Assembly: GCA_947044365.1 (NCBI GenBank)
Contig: OX345636.1
Location: 13,473,309-13,537,308, forward strand
DNA length: 64,000 nt
Reading direction: 5' to 3'
From: Petrosia ficiformis
Lineage: Eukaryota > Porifera > Demospongiae > Haplosclerida > Petrosiidae
Position 1 is the stretch's first letter. Each line of letters opens with the position of its first letter. Under the pieces are notes generated by a model that saw only the letters and a list, made by a program, of their open reading frames with translations, ran no database searches and had not been told where the DNA came from. The position numbers and the translations under genes are program-made. Shown in pieces: positions 23,325 to 33,722 of the stretch.

Positions 23325-24655
23325 TCACAGTTGTCTCAATCTTGGAGTAAAGACACTTTCATATTGAAGTAAGAACTTGAATGCTTCAATTACATAGTTT
23401 TTGTGTCCAGAAGCTTTAAATAATGGTAGAAAATACCTCCAACACCTAATAATACGTTCACCATCACCCTCACGAATACCATGAATAAATCCATTAACAG
23501 CAGTCCTAAGCTCATCACCTCCTTTGCATATGCACAAACATTGTCTTCATCCTCTTCTGTTGATGCCTTTGGATAGCTAATGTCTACAAAGCTATCAATT
23601 ATTTTTTTTATTGCCAGGATCATCAATTTCCAATGGTGTTGTGACATCAGTTTCATGCTTTCTTGGGGAAAGTACTGTAAAGATGGTTTATCATCAAGAG
23701 ATGACATATTAAATAGTTGCATCGCTGCTGTGCAAATGTGTCCTTCAACAACAAGTAAGAAGAACTCTTCACAGGCAGAAACACTCTAGTCTCAACATTC
23801 CTCCTATTGATCAAACAACGCAAATGATATAGAGTACCACAATCTTTTTTTGAAGAAGTGGAGTACAATTGTTTCCAGATAACCTACAAATACAAACAGG
23901 TAATATATATAACTTACTTTATAATTGTATCAAGCTTATATATAACTCGCGCCCATTAGGCATACTTTAGCATGCCAGTCTTCTGCTATGGGCAGTAGTC
24001 CTTCTAGCCTATCCAATCCTCTAAGTGAGTTGCTTCGAATATGCTTGCTACCTCTAGCACGTTTGGCAGTAAGCATATCACCTCCAAACAGAAAATAAAG
24101 GAAATTATCAGCATGAACCAACTTTTCACCAACATCTAGAATTCCTTCTCTATCAGTACTGGAACATATTTCTGCAATGTCTCCATTATAAAAAACATGT
24201 CATCATGTTTTGTCTCGCACTTTGGAAGTATTTCAAGAGGTACCTAAAATTGTAAAGTTGTGAGATTCAGCATATAGACATGCATATATGATTAACTTAC
24301 TACTTCATATCTTTAAGCTGTTTCATTGTAATGGTCATGTTTAATATGCCTTGGAGTACCAGTGACAAAATTTTTTGAAGAAAGGGAAGTGTTTTTTAAG
24401 GACACGAGCTATTAGAATGGTAAAGTTAGAGTTGATGGCGTTGTCATCATCTAGTGTTGGTAGCAACTTTTCAGCCTGAAAAAATGTGAAATCAGGAAGG
24501 CATGGTCGGTCCTCCAAATGAGAGGAATCTATTCTTGCTTTAACAGCATACGAATTGAAAAAATTCAGAGATTGGCCCTGAACATCCACTCTCATCTCTC
24601 TGGGTTCGACATGTTTGTCAATGTTATATCTAACAATTTTGAACCTGGGAATATC
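23325..24655 (-). pseudogene. DUF6589 protein gene, C-terminal two thirds, decayed
   Basis: The reading runs from YNIDKHVEPREMRVDVQGQS (about 24640-24570) through AVKARIDSSHLEDRP, GGDMLTAKRARGSKHIRS, GLDRLEGLLPIAEDWHAKV (about 24020-23960), VIWKQLYSTSSKKDCGTLYH (about 23890-23830), INRRNVETRVFLPVKSSSYL and MSSLDDKPSLQYFP. The GD.LT..RARG.K..R and LEGLLP..EDWHAK blocks are the hallmark of DUF6589, a family spread through sponge, cnidarian and fungal genomes and suspected to be element-encoded; its activity is unproven. Exons are separated by short introns. Frameshifts occur near 24150 and 23720. The upstream exons appear to be at 25900-26645, beyond inserted DNA. Confidence 0.72.
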
Positions 24656-24689
24656 ATATAAGCGTATGTTTCAGACTTGGGGTCAAATA

Positions 24690-24840
24690 CAACAGAAAGT
24701 ATTTCAATTACAAATACAAATACTTTTCAATTTGCAAAATACAAATACAATTTTCTCGTTGTATTTGAAATACAAATACAAAATACATTAAATGTATTTC
24801 AAATGCAAACTACAAATACTTTCTCGTGTCCAAATGTAAT
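24690..24840. repeat. ACAAATAC-rich repeat, probable MITE
   Basis: Irregular AAATAC/GTATTT units with inverted symmetry (AGTATTTCAATTACAAATAC and CAAACTACAAATACTTTC) lie at the point where the DUF6589 reading stops. Confidence 0.5.
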
Positions 24841-24869
24841 CAGTATTATATATATAGCCATAACTATTT

Positions 24870-25024
24870 TACCTTGAGGTGAAGCAAGAAATTAGATGTG
24901 CTTTTGTTGAACCAGATATTGAAGCTGAACAGTGTTTGCATTTAGCCTTGAAGGTACCTTCAACATTATTTGGTACTTCAAATTGCTCAAAAACCACAGG
25001 TGTAGACTTGACACTGGCAGCCAT
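24870..25024 (-). pseudogene. BED-type zinc-finger exon of a hAT transposase
   Basis: From an ATG at about 25024 the minus strand reads MAASVKSTPVVFEQFEV, then FKAKCKHCSASISGSTK. The C..C followed by SGSTK.TSN...H is the BED finger seen at the N-terminus of hAT transposases. A one-base indel after STK shifts the final TSNFLLHLK part. It is a lone exon; the hAT piece at 26646-27101 lies on the wrong side to belong to the same copy. Confidence 0.55.
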
Positions 25025-25281
25025 TACTTACAGTGCCTCTATCTCTAGGGAAATTTCCCTAGATCTAGGGAAAATTCTGTTGATCTAGGGTCTAGGGGGG
25101 GAATCTGTCTGTAGAATAAGATCTTCCTTTTGCTGAACCATTTCTTTGTTTCACATTTACACACTCTTTAAGAATCTGACAGAAAACTGGGGCAGTCTTC
25201 CAATTCTGCTAACAGCTAGGACATACCATGGAAATGACTTCAAAGCCTCTGCTGAAGTTTTACGTAGCATAGATGATGGCG

Positions 25282-25387
25282 AGATGCCATTTGACACGTC
25301 GAACCCGGTCCATCCCAGGCTCTCGACCCATGCTTCCGCCCAGGCATGGCTTGTGTCCTGTTCCATGCGGTTGTCCATCATAGGCAT
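25282..25387 (-). pseudogene. Bacterial-type transglutaminase-like protein fragment
   Basis: The minus strand reads DTSHAWAEAWVESLGWTGFD followed by VSNGISP. This is the catalytic-His block of bacterial transglutaminase-like proteins, where HAWAE...GLGW.GFD..NG is typical. Only about 30 residues are present. Base composition is GC-rich against the surroundings. It abuts the symporter fragment, which is on the other strand, so two bacterial genes were joined. Whether this is real transfer or an assembly artefact is open. Confidence 0.65.
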
Positions 25388-25388
25388 A

Positions 25389-25784
25389 CAGTTTTTACCG
25401 CTCGTGTTGAGCGCCCTTTATTTCAGGCGGTGTACTGGCTGGGGAGCTATAGCCGGCCTGACGACTGGTATTGCGACACTGGCTTGGTTACCTTTTGGTC
25501 CGCTGAAAAATCCCTTTGGCATTCATGTGGGTCTGATCGGACTGCTGGTGAATACCGTTTCCCTCGGTCTTGTCAGTCTGCTGATGCAACCCGGTAATGC
25601 CGGCATCATCGCTGAATTCGAAACCACCGCTAAAGAATCGGTATCAGCGTTTACGGGACTCAGCTGGGAAAAGAAGTATCTGCTCTGCACCGTGATCATT
25701 ATCAGTGCATCACCGTGGCCGCCAGTGGCAGTTTTTAACCGCATTGAACCATATATCGCAGGTCAGCCGATGTTTGTGGTATAG
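25389..25784 (+). pseudogene. Bacterial-type sodium:solute symporter, C-terminal fragment
   Basis: About 130 codons read FLPLVLSALYFRRCTGWGAI, then GLTTGIATLAWLPFG, NPFGIHVGLIGLLVN and SLGLVSLLMQP, and end at a TAG at 25782-25784. Alternating hydrophobic spans and the ALY.RR.T.WGA..G signature match the end of SSS-family (PutP/PanF-like) transporters that couple sodium to uptake of small solutes. The N-terminal about ten membrane spans are missing. GC content is roughly half, no introns are seen, and codon use is unlike the neighbouring genes, as expected for proteobacterial DNA. Confidence 0.75.
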
Positions 25785-25899
25785 AGTGTCTCGTGTGCAT
25801 TCACTGTCACTTTGTTTCTTGCATATATGTATCGTCTGAGCTGGTCCAGAACTGAAGAGTTGGCACCTGCAAATGTTGATCTAATCAGGTAGGAGTCAC

Positions 25900-26645
25900 A
25901 CAATGTCCAAACCGGAAAACACTGAAACGTCGCTAACCATCATCTTCTTCTGACAGACTTGCTTCATTTCCTTCACAATCAATTTCCCTAAAACCTTCAG
26001 GATTCCTTTTTTTATTTTAGGATGAGACATGACCCGATTAGCAATTTTGTTAGAAAACTGACACGGTGTCTTCTTTGCCTTGAACCTGGAGGAGGTTTTC
26101 CACACTCTGTATATATAATTATGTAAATCTAAAACATCTATAAATGTTCAATAATGTACACTCACAGCAACAGCAGGAGAAGACTCAACAACAGCCAAGT
26201 CGAGTATGCCAAGTGTTGGTGTGGAGAGCAATTCCCTCTTCTTTTGTTTCCTTGGAGTGGCCTCACAGTTATTCCCAGCAAACCTCTTACGAGTTGGTGT
26301 TGTGAAAGTAGCAATTGGCTCTAAAAATATAATTGATAAATAATAATATAATCAGATATATATACACACAATTATAATTATATATATATAATTATATTAT
26401 AATTAACATAATTTATATTATAATTACCTGAAGGCACATACTTTCAAGGCAGCAGCAGTTTAGGTAATTTTGGCATTCAGTTGACTTTCCAACTCTTGTT
26501 CATTTAGCCTTACTTTCAATAGCTTCTCAAATTGTTGAAAGCAAGGTAAACAAAGGAATGGTCCATCTGAGGCACAGGTGTTTGAACAGTTTGAAGGTAC
26601 TACACCAGCAAGGCCTAGTCTAGTGTCTTCGACTTTAACTGATAA
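25900..26645 (-). pseudogene. Probable N-terminal exons of the DUF6589 gene
   Basis: Three minus-strand pieces are separated by intron-like AT-rich gaps: 26463-26645 (NCSNTCASDGPFLCLPCFQQ, a C..C...C..C cluster), 26150-26320 (TPTRKRFAGNNCEATPRKQK, then LGILDLAVVESSPAVAV) and 25900-26105 (VWKTSSRFKAKKTPCQFSNK, then LIVKEMKQVC). A cysteine cluster, a TP..+R basic linker and an SP.V.V strand before the core are what I recall of sponge DUF6589 proteins. I infer that these belong with 23325-24655 and were split by the inserted hAT and bacterial DNA. Assignment is tentative. Confidence 0.4.
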
Positions 26646-27101
26646 AATTATTATAGATAAACTGCGGAAAAAAACTTTTTTTCCGTGAGGGTTGGCCAAG
26701 GTGAGGTATGCATCAAGTTCACTAACAATCTGCTGCTCTGGAGATATCACAGGCATGGCTGTCTCGTCGTCACTTTTGTCGTGATCTTTGAAGAAAGATC
26801 CAAGGTTTTTTTTCTTGGCTGGTGGTGGACCATCCTGTATAACCGGAGTACTACTAGTAGTTGGAGGGCAATCAGAAGAACACTCATCAACTAATCTCTC
26901 CTTCAACAATCTAATGTCTTCCTGCTCCATATTTTTTGTCTTAAAGTGAGGATCTAGGAAACTAGCTGTATTGAGGATATCCACTACTTCTAGGTCTGAG
27001 GAGTACCGATTACCAAGATCACTCTTTACACGCTGCTTGATATCTTTTGTAAGCTGGGTGTCTGTATCAAGTGTTCCATAATTTATATGTTTTATACACA
27101 T
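26646..27101 (-). pseudogene. hAT (ZBED-type) transposase fragment
   Basis: Reads VVDILNTASFLDPHFKTKNM, EEDIRLLKERLVDE-like and PPPAKKKNLGSFF, then EQQIVSELDAYLTLANP. The FLDP.FK block and the E...YL segment precede the dimerisation domain in ZBED/hAT transposases. The final WW...FP and LS..RN.L parts are absent; the frame runs instead into the Cys-rich exon described above. Confidence 0.6.
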
Positions 27102-28023
27102 AAACTAAACCATTCCCATTATTTTATTACCATACAATGAGCGAGCAATGATACACAATTATAATCTTTTGGCATATTATATTTAAAAAAAAAAGATTAT
27201 AGTTTGTATTACTTTGCCACATAGGCGAGGGTCCCGTCCCGACGGAGCTCGTATTGGAATGGTATTTATTATTCTTTTATAATCATTTCCAGTAAAAAGA
27301 GAGAAGTTCTTCCTGATCTATCACCAATGTTATGGGCATTCATTTGGTAAGTATTCTATCTTCAGAAACAAAGTATATAAACATGTGTATCCTATAATGT
27401 ATACATGTACATGTATGTAGTTATGTACATGTATATGCACATGTATATGACCATTTAATACATGAGAATCCAATACATTCATTATAGTGCTGCTTTGATA
27501 TTATGATACACATCATGACATACATAACGTAATTGGAAAGAGAAATTTTATTCTTATTTAATTCATGTACCTTTTCTACCATTGTGTCCATGACAGTAAT
27601 ACAATAAATATTATACATTAAATGCATGTACATATACATGTATTTAATGGTTATGTGATGACATCATATCGTGTCATTACATATGACATGGAAATGTTCC
27701 ATATTGTGGCAGCACTGTTACACGAGATTGTAGCAATATATCCAGCAATCAACCCTCCTACTTTAACAGTAAGATATAATCATGTTTGTGTACTTTTAGC
27801 ATGAGACCATGTCCTCATTCGTTCACATGTACTTACAATTGTACATTTGTGTACATGTATACATGACATTTACATGTACATGTACAAGTATATACATGTA
27901 CATGTATATGTATAGTACATGTATGTTTTTGACAATAATGACCACTTTTAGTAATAGTTTGTATAGTTTCTCAAACCTTTAGTTAAGTTATAGTTTCTTT
28001 ATAGTTTATTTCAGTAGTTTTCA

Positions 28024-28440
28024 TATTGATTACACTGTACTTTCCTCATACTACATGTACATGTACATATTGATTACACTGTACTTTCCTCATACTACAT
28101 GTACATGTACATATTGATCATACTGTACATTCCTCATACTACATGTACATGTACATACTGATTACACTGTACTTTCCTCATACTACATGTACATGTACAT
28201 TATGATTACACTGTACTTTCCTCATACTAAATGTACATGTACATATTGATTACAGATTACACTGTACTTTCCTCATACTACATGTACATGTACATACTGA
28301 TTACACTGTACTTTCCTCATACTAAATGTACATGTACATACAGATTACACTGTACTTTCCTCATACTACATGTACATGTACATATTGATTACACTGTACT
28401 TTCCTCATACTACATATACATGTACATGTACATGTATATT
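28024..28440 (+). repeat. Minisatellite in CNOT9 copy 2, nine units
   Basis: Nine units of about 44 bases (ATTGATTACACTGTACTTTC then CTCATACTAC and ATGTACATGTAC) precede exon 5 of the CNOT9 pseudogene. Units are shorter and more numerous than in copy 1, so the array expanded after the duplication. Confidence 0.8.
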
Positions 28441-28835
28441 GTACATATTACATTGTACATGTACTTTGCACAATGTACATGTACATTGATTACATTGTCC
28501 ATTCCTTAGGCTCAACAATCTAATAGAGTGTGTAATGCATTAGCTCTATTACAATGTGTTGCCTCTCATCCTGATACCAGATCACAGTTTCTAGCAGGTT
28601 TGTATCAATTTACATGTATACTAAGGCTAGAATGGGTCCTGTCTTTACTATCCGGATACCCATTTACATAACTATCAGCTATCCTGATTACTCCTTCAAT
28701 CATAAACATGAAATTCATGACTATAAGTATTACCTAATCCAGTGGTGTGGAAACAGCCAGTCATGCAGGACAATGTCTGATACATCTGTGAATGTCTGGT
28801 AAATTGAAAATACTGTACATGTACATTGTGTATAT

Positions 28836-29016
28836 AGTGAAACCCCTCTATTGAGGACACCCTGAAATGAGGACACCCCTGTATTAAGGACACTTGAAAC
28901 ATGTCCCGTGTGCTTTATAATATACATGTAAACTTACCTGAAATGAGGACACCCCTGTAATCATGACACTTGTATTTGTCCCAAGAATGTCAGGAATAAA
29001 GGAGTTCCACTATACA
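28836..29016. mobile_element. MITE with TATAGTGAAACCCC ends, copy 2
   Basis: Paralogue of 8918-9071 with the same inverted ends and an extra internal GAGGACACCCCTGTATTAAG unit. Confidence 0.6.
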
Positions 29017-29428
29017 AAGTACATGTACATGTATATAGGAAGCAGGACAAGAGTGATGAAAATAGGTCAAAATGTTCAGGAGTTGGCTCAATGTATCCAC
29101 GGCTCTGACCTCATCCTTTTACTGTAATGAACTGCAGCAGATGTTTATTTATGTCTTTACAGATCATTCTGCACTCTACAAGCCTAAAAAGCTGGTAACC
29201 TGGAGCAAGATGCTTATGCATCCATTTACATATTCAGTTTTACACATGCACTGATATTAAATGAGTACATGTACATGTACCTAGATACAAAGAAACTGAT
29301 CTAGCTGTTCAGTTCAATAAAACCTGGGCATCCATTCTAGCCCTTGTACATAAATTCATAATTACACTATACTGTACATATACATGAGATGTACATGTAC
29401 ATGTACACATGTACATGTACACATGTAC

Positions 29429-29888
29429 ATGGATATTGTACAATGTATCTTTCTAACCTGAGTCAGTTACATGTACATCAGGGATGTTGTAATTACATTT
29501 GCAAATGTAATCATTACAACTCAATTACTTTGTGAAATTTCTTGTAATGATTACAATTGCAATTACTAATTGATTTTAGTGGCAAAAATTGTAATCTTTA
29601 CTTTTAAAATGTAATCAATTACTAATTACAAAAAAAAAGATTTACAATGTAGAATTCTAAACCATGTGTTCATTAACTTTTAAAAATACAAGGTTCTCAA
29701 AGTTATTTTGCAGCAAACACTTCATTGAGCATCACATGGTGATAAAATTAACATTTTCAGAGAGCACAACTGACTTGTATGCACATAACAAACAAATCAA
29801 TTACAATTACACATGTACATGGGTATTGTACAATGTATCTTTCTAGCCTGAATCAGTTACATGTACATCAGGGATGTTGTAATTACAA
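29429..29888 (+). repeat. Insertion flanked by a 70-base direct duplication at the lost exon
   Basis: A block from GGATATTGTACAATGTATC to CATCAGGGATGTTGTAATTA occurs at about 29430-29500 and again at about 29820-29887. Between them is AT-rich sequence with TTGTAATTACA palindromes. The second copy joins directly to the surviving 3' part of the CNOT9 exon, so this rearrangement probably removed the missing exon half. Confidence 0.6.
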
Positions 29889-32800
29889 GTTTAGGAGTGG
29901 TAGGAGCTCTTGTCAAGGTACTGTACATCAAGATTCTTATTAAACTCAAGTCAAGTGGGGATCCCTACTTGAAGTTTGATTACCCCACTTAAAATAGCTT
30001 TTTAACTGAAAAGTACCAACTTCATTGTCCTGCTAGTAATTGTTTGACTGATAATTCATTTTAAACAACTACTTTCGATACAAATAAACCACAAAGCATT
30101 GAACTATTTTTTCTTTGTTACCAATATTTTCTTGAGAATTACATGTACATGTACACTTACAATGTACTACTTAGTACGGAGAAAGGTAGAGACACTACAT
30201 GTACATACATGTGCATGTATATAGTGCCATCAGCAATAATTGATACATAGTCATCACAAAGTAATTATAGGGATACTTTTTCTCAATACATCTTATTTTC
30301 TTTGTTTCAAATATTTTCAATAGTCACTGTAGAGTCTACTTTACAGCTACTGTATTTACTAGGGCTATGATTAATTGATTAATCAATTGATATTGAAAAT
30401 TCTGATTATTGATTATAATTCTGTGATATCAATTATTCCAGAAGACATACTTTTCAAGCATGCAACAGCAAATAATGTAAGTGGCAGTAAGCCTTTTTGA
30501 TCATCAAATGGGAGGGGTTTCCTGTATTAATTGACTTAATTGGCTTTATTTCTTATGCTGATTTTAATCAATTTCAGAATCTCACCCGATTCCCAGCCCT
30601 ATTATGTACATGTAAGCTGGAAAATCATCACAAGAGTGCAAAAAATGTGCATATTTAATGGGTTTGTGCTGACATCGTTTTCTTTTTATGAAGTTAACTG
30701 TTTATACATAAATTATATATATATATATATAATACTGGAAATACATATACATGTACTACAAAACATGTACTGTATGTACATGTTCTTGCTAACAATATTA
30801 AAATGTGGTATTTGTTTATTATCGATATACAGTACAAGTCAATAAAATGTCACCATGTATATTGCATGATTTTGGTCTGCTAATATTATCGCAATGGCAT
30901 ATTGCAATTAAAAAATAGTTATAATAATTTGTGTGCAGTTAAAAAATACGACAACACTTAATGTTCTATGCTCTCAAAAGAAGGATTAAAAGTGTCATCT
31001 TTTAAAAACTGATCCTATTTTTGTTATCATAGACAATATTGCAAGTCACCTTCAGCCAATAATTGCAAAACATAATTTTCAATATCGCCTAACCCTAGTA
31101 CATTTATGTACATGTACTATGCCTGGTTCAAAGGTGATTAACCTTCAAATATTCACTATCAAAACCTGTGTTGTCCCAAGAAAAAAAATGTAGAGCAGTG
31201 ATTATATTAGCCCCACCCATTAAGATGATACTAATCTTCATAATATTTTTAACTTCTTTCTTTCTTTTTTTTTTAGACTGATGATCAAGAACTGATACAT
31301 TTTTTGTTAACAACTGAAATAATTCCTCTTTGTTTACGTATAATGGAGTCAGGCAGTGAACTGTCCAAGACTGTAGCTACTTTCATACTACGGAAGATTC
31401 TTCTTGATGAGACTGGATTAGCTTACATTTGTCAGACATATGAGAGGTTCACTCATGTAGCCATGATACTGGTGAGCAAATTATACTTGTATACATGTAT
31501 ATGAGGTAATGCATAAATGTTGGGAATAGGGGGAATGTGCCCTCACTTCAAGTCTGTCTTCTCCCCTTTAAATCTGTAAATTTCAGCATTCCAACATGAA
31601 TGTGTAAACAATGAACAATCCAAGTATATAAAATCACTCTAAAACCAACCACAGAAAAAGTAAAAATCCTAAATATTTCTTCATTGAAAAAGCACAGGTT
31701 GCCTCTAATCTTTTCTCCCTTTAAATTATTCCTAGATAAAACCCTGTGTATAGTAGTGCTAAAACAAATACTGCTTCTTGGTATTTGAATACTCCCTTTT
31801 TATTACGAATGAATACTCGAATATTTGCTTCCTTACACATCATAAATTGTTTCTTGTAAAATATTAAGTAGTAGCTCACCATTTTGCTGTAAGTAGTTAC
31901 AATAGATGTTTATAACAGCAACCACTGTGTTTTTATTGTTCATTCTCTGATCTACAAGCCTATAGAAAACCAGTAACACAAAGCAAGAAACTTTTCCACC
32001 ACCATTTGATTTCCTTAATAGTTACACGTGTTTAGATGCGCAAACATTAAACGAATAATTGAATACCTAAATAACCAACAAATATCCAAATTTTCAATAT
32101 TCATTTCAACACTAGTATAATATAGGTCAAAAAAAGATACCATATATATATATATACAGTACAGTAATTACTCAGTAGTTTCATTATCACACTACAGTAG
32201 TTCAACAGCAGTTTTGACAATAATTGGTGTACTTGTCAATTAATACCACAGTAGTGAGACAGTATTTACTGTACTACATGTATACTGATAGTAGAACTAA
32301 GGTAATTACTGTTACTGTAGGGTGACCTCATACTGTACTTCTACATGTACATGTACATGTACATGTACATGTACCTTTACTTGGATATATAATTATGTAT
32401 ACACTCCAAATGTGTACTGTGACTTAATTATCTGCAATACATTGTATGTATCTTTGTTAGTACATGTACATGTACATACAATACATGTACACTGTACTAA
32501 CATGTACGTTGAATATACATGTATATATTATTATATTCATTGATTTAGAACAAAATGGTGGAAGGCCTAGCTAAGGATCCTTCAGCTCGTCTCTTAAAAC
32601 ATGTTGTAAGATGTTATCTTAGACTTACTGACCATCACAGGTAAGTCTAACTCATCATTATATATACATCTCCTTCACTGCATTCCTTTTCCTAATCTTC
32701 TCCTTCTTAACCTAATGACTCTCAAACATTAATGTGTGCACTCAAGACACATACATGTACATTTTGTATATGTACATGTGCCTTATACTATAACCAGTCA

Positions 32801-32984
32801 AAAGGTTAACCAGTTTGTGCCCATGTACACTTAATAGTTAATTATTTTATACCATACCCAGCACTTCAACTCAGAATCTATAATCTATACAGTTTCACTT
32901 AAGATAGTCTAATACATGTACAAACACTTGAAACTAGATATATATGTACATTGTATAATTATGTATCTATACACTGCAAAAACA

Positions 32985-33338
32985 AAGTTGTTAAAATAAC
33001 TAATTTATTTGTTAGCACAATTGCAACACTAAAGAATTGTATGTTGTTTCACTCAATTCGGTTGATTTGTTATATACAATGTCATATGTCTATAAGTATT
33101 ACAGTATGAATAATGTGTGCCCCCTATAGTACAGAGTTATGTTATATCTTGTGACAAAAGTTTACTATAGGTAGCTGCTTTGACAGTGACACTGTTACTG
33201 TCAAGCAGTATGAATGACATCTAGTTTTGCAGGTTGTTCTTGGCTTCATAAAGATTATTCATGTTTGAGGTTTATAATTACAAAAATGAAACTGATATAA
33301 CCAATTAAATTGGTCAAAATAACAAATCAGGTTTTACA
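32985..33338. mobile_element. MITE with CACTG ends and TA target duplication
   Basis: Inverted ends CACTGCAAAAACAAAGTTGT and the reverse of CAAATCAGGTTTTACAGTG flank about 300 non-coding bases. TA stands on both sides. The same place in copy 1 (about 12905) has a single uninterrupted TATACAG site. It inserted after the segmental duplication. Confidence 0.75.
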
Positions 33339-33722
33339 GTGTACAGGTAACCAATCCAATATGTAAGAGATTACAATTGATGAGCAAATAATTTCCACTC
33401 CTTCCTACTAACCTGTGATCTTGTACATGTGTCTATGCTTTTTAAGGTCTCTTGATTGCTAATAATTTTAGAATTTATGGAGCTATGCACATCTCAAAGT
33501 ATACTGTATACACAATTAAATAGGTAGAAAGTTTATTGTTTTTGTTTTATTTTTAGGGCACATGAAGCTCTAGTACGTATCTTTCCTGAACAACTAAAAG
33601 ATGTAACCTTTCTCTCGTGTCTCAAAGATGACTCAACAACAAAGAAATGGCTGGCACAGTTGTTACAAAACCTCGATATGGAGATGCCATTTAATGTCAG
33701 CGACTTAATGAATTCAACATAA

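Larger units (their letters stand above)
27293..33722 (+). pseudogene. CNOT9 copy 2, non-functional
   Basis: Remains, in order: exon 3 (27293-27346, one extra G in the WHSFG codons, frameshift), exon 4 remnant (about 27706-27768, acceptor deleted), exon 5 (28510-28597, intact), exon 6 remnant (29885-29917, its 5' two thirds missing), exon 7 (31277-31471, intact), exon 8 (32549-32640, intact) and exon 9 (33557-33722, with one Arg-to-His change). Exons 1 and 2 and the promoter lie outside the duplicated block. The exon 4 loss is a 114-base deletion between two TGGCAGCACT words still both present in copy 1 (7366 and 7480). At least four independent lesions rule out a normal CNOT9 product, although the 3' exons look well preserved. 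Confidence 0.9.
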
